In this document: positions 37,494 through 43,946 of the stretch, piece by piece
Position numbering within the stretch: the first letter of the stretch is position 1
How the letters are laid out: every line of letters begins with the position of its first letter
Virus record (IMG/VR): IMGVR_UViG_3300037189_017134
Span: 1-45,262 of that record
Length of the DNA stretch: 45,262 nt
Direction: 5' to 3' (one strand)
Source: a virus
The notes under the pieces: generated by a model
Seen by the model: only the letters and a program-made list of their open reading frames with translations
Told to the model about the DNA's origin: nothing
The model's database searches: none
Made by a program: the position numbers and the translations under genes

Positions 37494-37809
37494 GATCTCG
37501 ATCAGGTGTTGGATAACCGCCAGTTTCATCATGTTGTTCGATCCACATATCTACTAGTTCAGGCTGTTCGAACGACTTTTCCTGAATAGTCTTCTCACCA
37601 AAGAACTTTCGTGGATTACCACACATCACACAATTCGAATTGCCGCAATTCATGCAAGAATACTTATTCAAACGATGTGGTTGTTTTTCAATAACGTTAT
37701 CATCAAAATACACAGATTTCTCTTTAATCAATTTCTTTCGACGTTCAATATGAACTGTATCATCATATAAACGCCGACTATGTTTTTCTTTATCTTCTGG
37801 AGTACTCAT
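37480..37809 (-). CDS. Conserved phage protein with a four-Cys zinc site
   Basis: A 109-aa protein with a charged N-terminus and a zinc knuckle-like motif YSCMNCGNSNCVMCGNPRKF (C-x2-C-x4-C-x2-C), then FGEKTIQEKSFE. This SCGNSNCVMCGNPRK-type motif recurs in T4-like marine phages (from memory). It overlaps its upstream neighbour by 4 bases. Function unknown. Confidence 0.6.
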   Translation of the reverse strand: MSTPEDKEKHSRRLYDDTVHIERRKKLIKEKSVYFDDNVIEKQPHRLNKYSCMNCGNSNCVMCGNPRKFFGEKTIQEKSFEQPELVDMWIEQHDETGGYPTPDRDHEPI

Positions 37810-37988
37810 ACTGTTGATCCTTTAATCAAGTAAAGACTGTAGCCATAATATGCGGCTAAAATAATGAAATATACACAGGCACACATCAAAGCTCTCCACC
37901 TATGCACCAATGCACCAAAAAACACACCAAGTATTACAGAAAATAAATTCAATGTTGTGAATGTAATATCAAAAAAATTAATATGCAT
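37806..37988 (-). CDS. 60-aa small membrane protein
   Basis: Two hydrophobic segments, about residues 10-28 (TTLNLFSVILGVFFGALVH) and 33-54 (ALMCACVYFIILAAYYGYSL), with HRWR between them. It overlaps the zinc-site gene downstream by 4 bases, supporting translation. No family recognised. Confidence 0.5.
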   Translation of the reverse strand: MHINFFDITFTTLNLFSVILGVFFGALVHRWRALMCACVYFIILAAYYGYSLYLIKGSTV

Positions 37989-38003
37989 AGTATAAATCGA
38001 TCT

Positions 38004-38510
38004 TCAAATTTTCCAGGCTATAGGTCTATGCACAATTGGAGCGTCTAAATTGTTTATGCCCTCGAATACATCCCACAATTTTTCAGCAATAGCAAATTTC
38101 GACATCATACCAACTTCATAACCGTGCGCTTCTAATTCCCAAGGAAGTGAATAATAATCCATTAAAGTGTAATCTATTTTTCTATCTTTCCACCTATTCA
38201 AATCTTCATTCATTTCATTATATACAAACTGCTTCATATGCACCATCTCATGAGCAAGAGTGGATAAGATTTCTCTTGCTCCTATACCCGGATGAATTTG
38301 TATCAAGAAATTTCTAGGACTATTTGAATTGTTATACTCAATGATTGAAGATGTTCCATAAACATCTAATTTTTTGTTAAATTTGACAGTAAGGGAAAGA
38401 TTCTTATAAATTCTTTTGTTGGGGATCAAATATTTACCATAATAATCTATTGCACGGGACACATAAGGTTTAAATCTTTTGTCTGTACATCCTAGGATTT
38501 TAGTATGCAT
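38004..38510 (-). CDS. Zinc metallopeptidase-like protein (SprT-like HExxH)
   Basis: A 168-aa protein with REILSTLAHEMVHMKQFVYN; HEMVH is a zinc-peptidase HExxH site and the E of LPWELEAHGYE downstream is a likely third ligand. Size and layout recall SprT-like proteins. The ATG at 38510 is chosen because GGAGGTC lies 4 bases upstream; an earlier ATG would overlap this site. Peptidase activity and target are not known. Related phage proteins are often annotated only as hypothetical. Confidence 0.65.
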   Translation of the reverse strand: MHTKILGCTDKRFKPYVSRAIDYYGKYLIPNKRIYKNLSLTVKFNKKLDVYGTSSIIEYNNSNSPRNFLIQIHPGIGAREILSTLAHEMVHMKQFVYNEMNEDLNRWKDRKIDYTLMDYYSLPWELEAHGYEVGMMSKFAIAEKLWDVFEGINNLDAPIVHRPIAWKI

Positions 38511-38560
38511 TTTGACCTCCATTATTTAATATCCATTGGATATTTAGAATAAAAGAGATG

Positions 38561-39016
38561 CTAGATTTTCAATACATCAATTCCACAATCATTCAAAAAT
38601 TTAATACCACCATCTGTCCTATAAGAATTGCGATAATAGACCTTTTTTATTCCTGCAGTATATATTTGTTTAGCGCAATGGATACAAGGTGAATGTGTAA
38701 TAAACATTACTGAATTATTACCAGATTCCGTACACTTTGCAAGTTTAGCAATAGCATTTGCTTCTGCATGTATTACTTCATCTTTGGTGACCCATTCTCG
38801 ATTTCCTGGAACGTCCATCATCGGAGTACCATCAAGCCAAATCACATCCTCATATTCACACTCATTTGTCCAGCCCGATGGCATACCATTGTAACCGATA
38901 GAAATGATTCTATCTTCTTTAACAATAATAGAACCAACTTTTAAACGTCTTGCAGTAGACAATTGCGAGAATCTCTCAGCAACATCCATATAAGCATCAA
39001 TAAATTTTTGTTTCAT
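38561..39016 (-). CDS. cd: dCMP deaminase
   Basis: A 151-aa deaminase. The zinc site is VIHAEANAI (H-A-E) and THSPCIHCAKQIY (P-C-x-x-C), and the N-terminal MDVAERFSQLSTARRLKVGS with IISIGYNGMPSGWTNECE matches T4-type dCMP deaminase. It converts dCMP to dUMP, the precursor of dTMP, fitting an AT-rich phage genome. It is preceded by tRNA-Met and followed by the metallopeptidase-like gene. Confidence 0.9.
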   Translation of the reverse strand: MKQKFIDAYMDVAERFSQLSTARRLKVGSIIVKEDRIISIGYNGMPSGWTNECEYEDVIWLDGTPMMDVPGNREWVTKDEVIHAEANAIAKLAKCTESGNNSVMFITHSPCIHCAKQIYTAGIKKVYYRNSYRTDGGIKFLNDCGIDVLKI

Positions 39017-39026
39017 ATTAAGTAAT

Positions 39027-39102
39027 TGGTAGGCCCTCAGGGAATCGAACCCTGCCCTAACGATTATGAGTCGTTTGCTATCACCGCATTAGCTTAGGGC
39101 CC
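39027..39102 (-). tRNA. tRNA-Met (CAU), third copy
   Basis: 76 nt with encoded CCA; acceptor GGGCCCT pairs with AGGGCCT, anticodon stem AACGA/TCGTT with loop CTCATAA, T-arm CAGGGTTCGATTCCCTG. It lies outside the main tRNA block, between a small gene and dCMP deaminase, and shares their promoter. Confidence 0.9.
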
Positions 39103-39107
39103 ATTTA

Positions 39108-39338
39108 TTATTTCCTAAAAATGTCTTCAACCACAGGTTCAAGGCTGTCTTTACGCATATAATGAATAGTTTGGTGCTTTTCTTCTGGTTGCGATCTCAA
39201 TACCGGAACAAAAATAACATCTTCGATTATACGCACGTCCAAATCTGGATGTGTATAAAAGATTTCTTCGATATTGAATTTATTGCGGACCTTTTTCCAA
39301 GGACGCATCATTTTTTCTTGAGTATTTTTGTGTTTCAT
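39108..39338 (-). CDS. Small conserved phage protein
   Basis: A 76-aa protein from the ATG at 39338: MKHKNTQEKMMRPWKKVRNK, then FNIEEIFYTHPDLDVRIIED. Proteins with MMRPWKKVRNKFN occur in T4-like phages (from memory). No ribosome site is obvious, but a strong promoter lies 29 bases upstream. An in-frame upstream codon would run through that promoter. Function unknown. Confidence 0.5.
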   Translation of the reverse strand: MKHKNTQEKMMRPWKKVRNKFNIEEIFYTHPDLDVRIIEDVIFVPVLRSQPEEKHQTIHYMRKDSLEPVVEDIFRK

Positions 39339-39366
39339 AATATAAAAATTCTGATTTATTGAATGT

Positions 39367-39395
39367 AGTATATCACGTATCAGATCACTTGTCAA
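39367..39395 (-). promoter_or_regulatory. Strong sigma70-type promoter
   Basis: Minus strand: perfect -35 TTGACA (39390-39395), 17-base spacer, -10 TATACT (39367-39372). It should drive the 76-aa gene, tRNA-Met, dCMP deaminase and the genes down to the terminator at 37045. The -35 box touches the hairpin at 39395-39421. Confidence 0.75.
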
Positions 39396-39425
39396 GTGGT
39401 GGAGCATTGCACTCCACCACTTTTT
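39395..39425. terminator. Hairpin terminator after the small heat-shock gene
   Basis: A 10-bp perfect stem AGTGGTGGAG/CTCCACCACT with a 7-base loop between the hsp20 stop and the next promoter. On the plus strand it is followed by TTTT. On the minus strand, the direction of hsp20, no U-run follows, so it may end transcription poorly there. Confidence 0.55.
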
Positions 39426-39430
39426 ACCTA

Positions 39431-39877
39431 TCAGTCTTTTTCTTTGATTTGGATTTTCTTAATAGCATCTTGAGTTTTGACGATGCTTTCCAACCAAACT
39501 TTAAGCATACCGTTAACCAACTCGGCATCCTTAATCTCCACCTTATCAGCTAAAGTGAAAGAACGCTCAAAATTGCGGTTTGCAATACCCTTGTAGACAT
39601 ATTCCGAATCTGGATCATCTTTGCTTGCGCCCTTGATTACCAGTTTGTTGCCATCCAACGTCATCTCAATATCAGTTTTAGCAAAGCCAGCAACTGCCAT
39701 CTCGATGACATACTTGTTGTCTTTCACTTGTCTGATGTTGTATGGGGGATAACCAACAGATTTTGCAGACTGTTCAGCTATCTTGCGAATAGTTGATAGG
39801 GTGTCATCAAAACCAACCGTAAATGGTTGGAGTTTTCCAAATAGATCATTACCAAAAACATCTTTAATATAAGTCAT
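39431..39877 (-). CDS. Small heat-shock protein (Hsp20 / IbpA-like)
   Basis: A 148-aa alpha-crystallin-type chaperone: FTVGFDDTLSTIRKI and YPPYNIRQVKDNKYVIEMAV open the domain, MTLDGNKLVIKG and FERSFTLADKVEIKDAELVN with GMLKVWLE close it, as in IbpA-type Hsp20s of T4-like phages. It holds unfolding proteins, here probably during virion assembly or stress. AGGAG lies 8 bases upstream. A late promoter sits 208 bases upstream, giving the gene a long structured leader. Confidence 0.9.
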   Translation of the reverse strand: MTYIKDVFGNDLFGKLQPFTVGFDDTLSTIRKIAEQSAKSVGYPPYNIRQVKDNKYVIEMAVAGFAKTDIEMTLDGNKLVIKGASKDDPDSEYVYKGIANRNFERSFTLADKVEIKDAELVNGMLKVWLESIVKTQDAIKKIQIKEKD

Positions 39878-39899
39878 ATAATTCTCCTAATATAGCGAG

Positions 39900-40084
39900 T
39901 TTAAAATTATTACCCCGAAGGCGTAACGGTTAAATCCAGCTTACTTTATACTGGGTCAACTAACGAGTGACAGTGAAATTTCTCGGACGCCTTTTACCGT
40001 TAGCATCAAAACGGCCCTAAGGTGGGCAAATTGGTGCAGTTTTATACTGGGCTGCAACCAGTTTCCCATCCCGATGGGACTTTT
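39900..40084. other. Structured 185-base leader or candidate small RNA
   Basis: No gene is seen. AAGGCGT-AACGGT (39918-39930) is complementary piecewise to ACGCCTT (39987-39993) and ACCGTT (39996-40001), in an order that gives alternative or pseudoknotted stems. TTTATACTGGG occurs twice (39945-39955, 40041-40051). A hairpin TGCAG/CTGCA surrounds the second copy. On the minus strand it would be the 5' leader of hsp20; on the plus strand it ends in a terminator. Confidence 0.45.
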
Positions 40085-40090
40085 TATTTA
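40064..40090 (+). terminator. Plus-strand hairpin terminator
   Basis: Stem TCCCAT/ATGGGA with loop CCCG, followed on the plus strand by CTTTTTATTT. No plus-strand gene precedes it, so it may end a small RNA or antisense transcript of the 39.9-40.06 kb region. On the minus strand it lies at the start of the hsp20 leader. Confidence 0.5.
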
Positions 40091-40092
40091 TA
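40085..40092 (-). promoter_or_regulatory. T4-type late promoter TATAAATA for hsp20
   Basis: A perfect TATAAATA on the minus strand, just after the stop of regA and 208 bases before the hsp20 ATG. Confidence 0.65.
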
Positions 40093-40497
40093 TCAGTTTC
40101 TAGATTTTTTACCAATATTATATTTTGGAATTAATTCCCAATCACGTTTTTCTTTATGTGAGATAATCTTGATTTGAGAAATTGGAATCGGTGGAGGATT
40201 TTCAATCTGTTCAAGATTTACGATAGTGACCAGTTCCCAATCATCTAAAAGCTTAGCAATTGCATTCCTACGAGAAAGATCGTTCTCAGTAATATCCGTA
40301 GGTTTGCCGTCTAACGCAAATAATTCTTTAAAATGTACAATATAATACTTACCCTGTTTATGTAATATATGACAGGATTGGTATAAGATATTATCTTTTT
40401 TGGAAGCTACACCTATGCGTGTTAGAGTTTCTCGGACTTTCAGAAAATCATCTTGTTCAATAAGTGTTACTTCAATTAAACTATTAATTGAAATCAT
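40093..40497 (-). CDS. regA: RegA translational repressor of early genes
   Basis: A 134-aa protein clearly like T4 RegA (122 aa): IEVTLIEQDDFLKVRETLTR, IGVASKKDNILYQSCHILHK, GKYYIVHFKELFALDGK, RRNAIAKLLDDWELVTIV and DWELIPKYNIG. RegA binds the start regions of early phage mRNAs and blocks their translation. The gene follows 62 with a 1-base overlap, as in the T4 order 45-44-62-regA. In T4 gene 43 lies close by; here it is about 13.7 kb away. Confidence 0.95.
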   Translation of the reverse strand: MISINSLIEVTLIEQDDFLKVRETLTRIGVASKKDNILYQSCHILHKQGKYYIVHFKELFALDGKPTDITENDLSRRNAIAKLLDDWELVTIVNLEQIENPPPIPISQIKIISHKEKRDWELIPKYNIGKKSRN

Positions 40498-40874
40498 TAC
40501 TTTGCCACTCCGCCTTTGTTTGTTTTTGCTTTTATTTCAGCGATTTGTTCATCGTTTAAAATGCGTAATGCTTCTTTTGCTTTTTCATTCGAATAACCAA
40601 AATACGTCTTAACACATTCTATATCCTTATCAATTTCAGACTTTTGCCACGGTTGATATTTCCGTTTCATAGGCCTAATTGTATTTAGAAGATATTGGAA
40701 CTGTTGGTCCTTATCAATATTAGGACGAAGATTCATCTCATTCGCATAAAGCACACAATCAATGTGATATGACAATGCTCGATTTACAATAAACGGTGCA
40801 TACTCCTTATAATCTAGTTCCTCATCTTCCTTCTTCTTCTGTAAAATCAAATTAACATAATCAAAAGGACTCAT
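40497..40874 (-). CDS. 62: Clamp-loader small subunit (gp62-like)
   Basis: A 125-aa protein from ATG 40874: MSPFDYVNLILQKKKEDEEL, YAPFIVNRALSYHIDCVLYA, PMKRKYQPWQKSEIDKDIEC. The FIVNRALS and K-R-K/R-x-x-W patterns are typical of T4-like gp62, the non-ATPase clamp-loader subunit. The T4 protein is longer (187), so this is a short version as in cyanophages. It starts 1 base after the stop of 44 and overlaps regA by 1 base. Confidence 0.88.
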   Translation of the reverse strand: MSPFDYVNLILQKKKEDEELDYKEYAPFIVNRALSYHIDCVLYANEMNLRPNIDKDQQFQYLLNTIRPMKRKYQPWQKSEIDKDIECVKTYFGYSNEKAKEALRILNDEQIAEIKAKTNKGGVAK

Positions 40875-40875
40875 T

Positions 40876-41811
40876 TTACTTAAACTCTGCGTCAACCATA
40901 ATTTCTGTCAAACAAGCAATAGTATTAATTTCTTGGTCTGCAACAAATGCAGCCTGATATTGATACTTAGCAAGAATCAGTACCATTTGAGGTACTGAAT
41001 TAGGCTTCAGCAATTCATACAATGAATCATAGAGTTTACGATACATCTTAACCGGATCATTATCCAGGTTGTTTGTAACCCATTTACGAGCAGAACCGAA
41101 GTCTTTCTCTTTGAGTGCTTTGATCAGAGAATCAATTTGAATATCAGAAACACTGGCCAAAATACCTTTGTCGATGACTCCAGAAACTGAATATCGCTGA
41201 AGTTCATTTAGAACTCTACGATTATCAGGAAAGTGCTTGGTGATAATCGAAGCAACAACTTCCTTATCATACTTCACATTTTCTTGCTCAAGAATCCACT
41301 CAACTCTCTTAAAGAACTGTGTTGCAAGTTTAGCACGGCTGCCATTGATTTTGAAGTCAACAACAGAACACCGTGAGTGAATAGGATCAATAATCCGGTT
41401 CTTATAATTACAAGTGAAGATGAAAGAACAATTTGACGCATACTCCTCAATGGCTCCACGCAGAGCAGGTTGCGTGGAGTTTGGATTGAGATAATCGGCC
41501 TCGTCGATGATAATAACTTTGCGACCACCGGAAAGACTCACGGATGAGGCATAATTTTTAATCTTGTTTCGAAGAACATCAATACCGGACTCATCAGAAC
41601 CATTGATAACAATAAAGTCACAACCAACCTCATTACAGAGTGCCTTTGCAATTGTCGTTTTACCGACGCCAGCAGAACCAGACAGTAACAGATTTGGAAT
41701 CTCTTTACGGGCAACATAATCCATAAAGGTGGACTTGATAGAGTCCGGCAAAATGCAATCTTCAACTTTACGTGGGCGATACTTCTCCACCCACAAAACA
41801 TGCTCGTTCAT
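40876..41811 (-). CDS. 44: Clamp-loader large subunit, AAA+ ATPase (gp44)
   Basis: A 311-aa AAA+ protein with HVLWVEKYRPRKVEDCILPD, Walker A LLSGSAGVGKTTIAKAL, Walker B KVIIIDEADYLNP, and sensor 1/arginine region SFIFTCNYKNRIIDPIHSRC. Length is near T4 gp44 (319). With gp62 it opens the gp45 ring and loads it on DNA. It lies between the clamp gene (32 bases upstream) and 62. Confidence 0.95.
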   Translation of the reverse strand: MNEHVLWVEKYRPRKVEDCILPDSIKSTFMDYVARKEIPNLLLSGSAGVGKTTIAKALCNEVGCDFIVINGSDESGIDVLRNKIKNYASSVSLSGGRKVIIIDEADYLNPNSTQPALRGAIEEYASNCSFIFTCNYKNRIIDPIHSRCSVVDFKINGSRAKLATQFFKRVEWILEQENVKYDKEVVASIITKHFPDNRRVLNELQRYSVSGVIDKGILASVSDIQIDSLIKALKEKDFGSARKWVTNNLDNDPVKMYRKLYDSLYELLKPNSVPQMVLILAKYQYQAAFVADQEINTIACLTEIMVDAEFK

Positions 41812-41843
41812 TCAAAATCTCCATAATATAATAAAAAAATCAA

Positions 41844-42518
41844 TTAGCCAATTTTGCTGTCTTTGGCTTCAAATGCAATCCAATATTGAATGTCGTCTTT
41901 AACATTCTTGAAATGACCAATACCTTTGAATGAAATAGTAACTTTATACGATCCAGGAATCATTTTCAAGTTATCAGTCTTAAAAACAATCTTATAGACC
42001 TTGCCGTCATTAACTTCGGCAATTGTAATGGAGTTTGTGTGTGCCGAATCATTTGCGGCATCAAAAGTACCCAGAGTGATAGTAGTTCCATCAGACTGAA
42101 TGGCAATGTGTGGAGAAGAAAGAACACTAGAAGTCTTCAGAATTTCTTCATAAACTTCTGCATCCATTTCAAACGTACAATCCTCCGAAGGAAGAGTGAT
42201 AGTCTTATCAGGTGGAGTAACAATCATTTCCTTTGCAGCCATACGATACTTGATCTTGCTGCGACCACTACGGAAAATGATATTCGACTCATCAAACTCC
42301 AGTTCTGTCTTATCTTTGTACAAAGAATATACCGACAGGAATTGATTCAAATCGTACACACAAAAATCTTGAGGAAAAGAATCCTTCAAGGTGGCTTCTG
42401 CCAACACAGTCTTGCTAGACGAAACTGTAGTAAGTTTATTACCTTCACGGAAAAGAAGACTCTCATTGATACTGGAGAAATTCTTCAATACCGTCAATGT
42501 TTCATTTGACAATTTCAT
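41844..42518 (-). CDS. 45: Sliding clamp (gp45)
   Basis: A 224-aa protein from ATG 42518: MKLSNETLTVLKNFSSINES, FREGNKLTTVSSSKTVLAEA, FPQDFCVYDLNQFLSVYSLY, and TVSFKG-like VTISFKGIGHFKNVK near the end. This is the T4-type processivity clamp (228 aa), a trimeric ring that tethers the polymerase and is also needed for late transcription. An upstream in-frame codon would overlap the previous gene and is not used. Confidence 0.93.
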   Translation of the reverse strand: MKLSNETLTVLKNFSSINESLLFREGNKLTTVSSSKTVLAEATLKDSFPQDFCVYDLNQFLSVYSLYKDKTELEFDESNIIFRSGRSKIKYRMAAKEMIVTPPDKTITLPSEDCTFEMDAEVYEEILKTSSVLSSPHIAIQSDGTTITLGTFDAANDSAHTNSITIAEVNDGKVYKIVFKTDNLKMIPGSYKVTISFKGIGHFKNVKDDIQYWIAFEAKDSKIG

Positions 42519-42702
42519 TATTAACCTCACACTTAATGCGTTCAATATAAACAGCAGCATCCAGAAGTTCTTCCTGGAGATGCTGCAACCATCCCAAAAG
42601 ATCAATGTCAGTTCGTTCAGTTGTGACACCGTACTTAGTATAACCTACTTCCATACGGTTTGTCAACTGTTTTGTGACATTGATTACATTTTTATCAATC
42701 AT
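42502..42702 (-). CDS. Small helical protein, MazG-like fragment
   Basis: A 66-aa protein: MIDKNVINVTKQLTNRMEVG, then YTKYGVTTERTDIDLLGWLQ and HLQEELLDAAVYIERI. KYGVT-ER-D plus WLQH-QEEL-DAA-YIE is a pattern of small all-alpha NTP-pyrophosphohydrolase-like proteins in phages (MazG/DUF5664-type, from memory). It is too short for a full catalytic set. It overlaps the clamp gene by 17 bases and the preceding gene by 1 base. Confidence 0.55.
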   Translation of the reverse strand: MIDKNVINVTKQLTNRMEVGYTKYGVTTERTDIDLLGWLQHLQEELLDAAVYIERIKCEVNNEIVK

Positions 42703-43499
42703 TACATTTCACCAACAAAATTAGCAATAGCTGGCATATCTCCCTTGAAGTGATATGTGCCAATGTGTTCTGTTCGCATCCATGGGCAAAGATGAATCTT
42801 GCCACCAATGTTGCGCCACCATTGACAAAACATATAATCCTCCGACAAATAACGCTCGGAATCCTTATCAATCGTAGTATCGAAGTAAGCGTGAATATAA
42901 CGAGTACCGTCGAAATTGGCTTGTCCTAGATGGTCTGGACGATACTTCAGGTGTGGATATGCTGCTGCAAATTTAGGAAATACTTCTCGCTTCACCATCA
43001 TAAATCCAGTACCAATCTCCAGAACTTCAAGAGGTTCGGTAACCTGGAATTGTGCAGTACCCTTAACAGGATTAAACACAAAATCACCAGCAACCTTTTC
43101 AAGGTCGCCTGCTTCAATATCAGGATTCTTATTAACTGCCGTTTTAATAGACTTCCACTTGATAGCCTTCTTGGGATAAGGTCCGCCAATAACGTCCTTG
43201 TCCAATGCCAACATAGCAATAACATCTTGTGGATTGAAACACACATCAGAATCGATAAACAATAGATGTGAACAGTCTGAGCGGTCAAGGAATTCATCAA
43301 CAAGATAATTTCTAGCGCGTGTAATCAGGGACTCATTAAACAAGAATGAGAATTTAACAGGAACACCATATTGCATACAAACGGATTGCAAGTCTAGACA
43401 AGCCTTCATGTACATTCCGTGATTTTGTCCACCATACATTGGAGTGGCGACAAATAAACTTTTTTTCCTCAACTCATCGGTTGAAATTTTAATTTCCAT
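42702..43499 (-). CDS. Glycosyltransferase (GT-A type)
   Basis: A 265-aa enzyme: SLFVATPMYGGQNHGMYMKA, then HLLFIDSDVCFNPQDVIAML with the DSDV metal site, VIGGPYPKK, EIGTGFMMVKREVF, and YLSEDYMFCQWWRNIGGKIH. This family of stand-alone transferases is common in T4-like phages near replication genes. The ATG at 43499 is preferred: GGAG lies 7 bases upstream. Its place beside the clamp, away from the sugar cassette, leaves open whether it acts on DNA, protein or surface sugar. Confidence 0.75.
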   Translation of the reverse strand: MEIKISTDELRKKSLFVATPMYGGQNHGMYMKACLDLQSVCMQYGVPVKFSFLFNESLITRARNYLVDEFLDRSDCSHLLFIDSDVCFNPQDVIAMLALDKDVIGGPYPKKAIKWKSIKTAVNKNPDIEAGDLEKVAGDFVFNPVKGTAQFQVTEPLEVLEIGTGFMMVKREVFPKFAAAYPHLKYRPDHLGQANFDGTRYIHAYFDTTIDKDSERYLSEDYMFCQWWRNIGGKIHLCPWMRTEHIGTYHFKGDMPAIANFVGEM

Positions 43500-43518
43500 T
43501 TTAACTCCATTCAATCAT

Positions 43519-43555
43519 AAAAAAAGAGGAAGCCACTATTAAGTGACATCCTCTC
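43519..43555 (-). terminator. Rho-independent terminator after the HTH gene
   Basis: Minus strand: stem AGAGGA/TCCTCT with an inner CACTT/AGTG stem, followed by TTTTTTT. It ends the short, strongly promoted HTH transcript. Confidence 0.8.
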
Positions 43556-43570
43556 CATATCGGTTAGGTA

Positions 43571-43843
43571 TTAAGCAGTGAACGAGTATCCAGCACTCAA
43601 AGCAGCCTTAACCATAGCCTTGGTTGGTGTGCCAAGACGATAGAAATTGATCTTACGACCATCCTTCAAGTGCTTGGTATTAGTGTAAATGCAATGACCT
43701 TCCTTGCGAAGTTCGTCAATTCGTGCTGAAACGTTCTTAACACCAAAACGCTTTTGTGCCTGAGCAACAGTAAAAGTGTTATAGCCGCTGGTCTTCTTGA
43801 GAGTTTCCAACATACGTTCTTTAGCAGACAATTTAGTATTCAT
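43571..43843 (-). CDS. Winged-helix/HTH DNA-binding protein
   Basis: A 90-aa basic protein: LSAKERMLETLKKTSGYNTF, then TVAQAQKRFGVKNVSARIDE (helix-turn-helix) and HCIYTNTKHLKDGRKINFYR (wing). Near-identical small HTH proteins are widespread in T4-like marine phages (from memory). It is transcribed alone: strong promoter and hairpin upstream, terminator downstream. This suggests an abundant, early regulator or nucleoid-like protein. Confidence 0.75.
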   Translation of the reverse strand: MNTKLSAKERMLETLKKTSGYNTFTVAQAQKRFGVKNVSARIDELRKEGHCIYTNTKHLKDGRKINFYRLGTPTKAMVKAALSAGYSFTA

Positions 43844-43894
43844 TATAAAATTCCTTATTAAAAATTAAACATTCTCGTTTCAGCGAGAAATCAC

Positions 43895-43923
43895 ATCATA
43901 CACTTATATAGTGTAGTTGTCAA
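43895..43923 (-). promoter_or_regulatory. Strong sigma70-type promoter for the HTH gene
   Basis: Minus strand: perfect -35 TTGACA (43918-43923), 17-base spacer, -10 TATGAT (43895-43900). A hairpin TCTCG/CGAGA follows in the leader (about 43872-43889), which may protect the mRNA. ATG is 52 bases downstream of the -10. Confidence 0.75.
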
Positions 43924-43946
43924 GCATAAATGCGGTATACTTGAAT

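Noticed and set aside
39900-40084. Short resemblance to 23S rRNA (AACGGCCCTAAGGT and CAGTGAAATT)
   Set aside because: Only two short blocks match, in the wrong order and without the surrounding helices; chance is more likely than an rRNA fragment.
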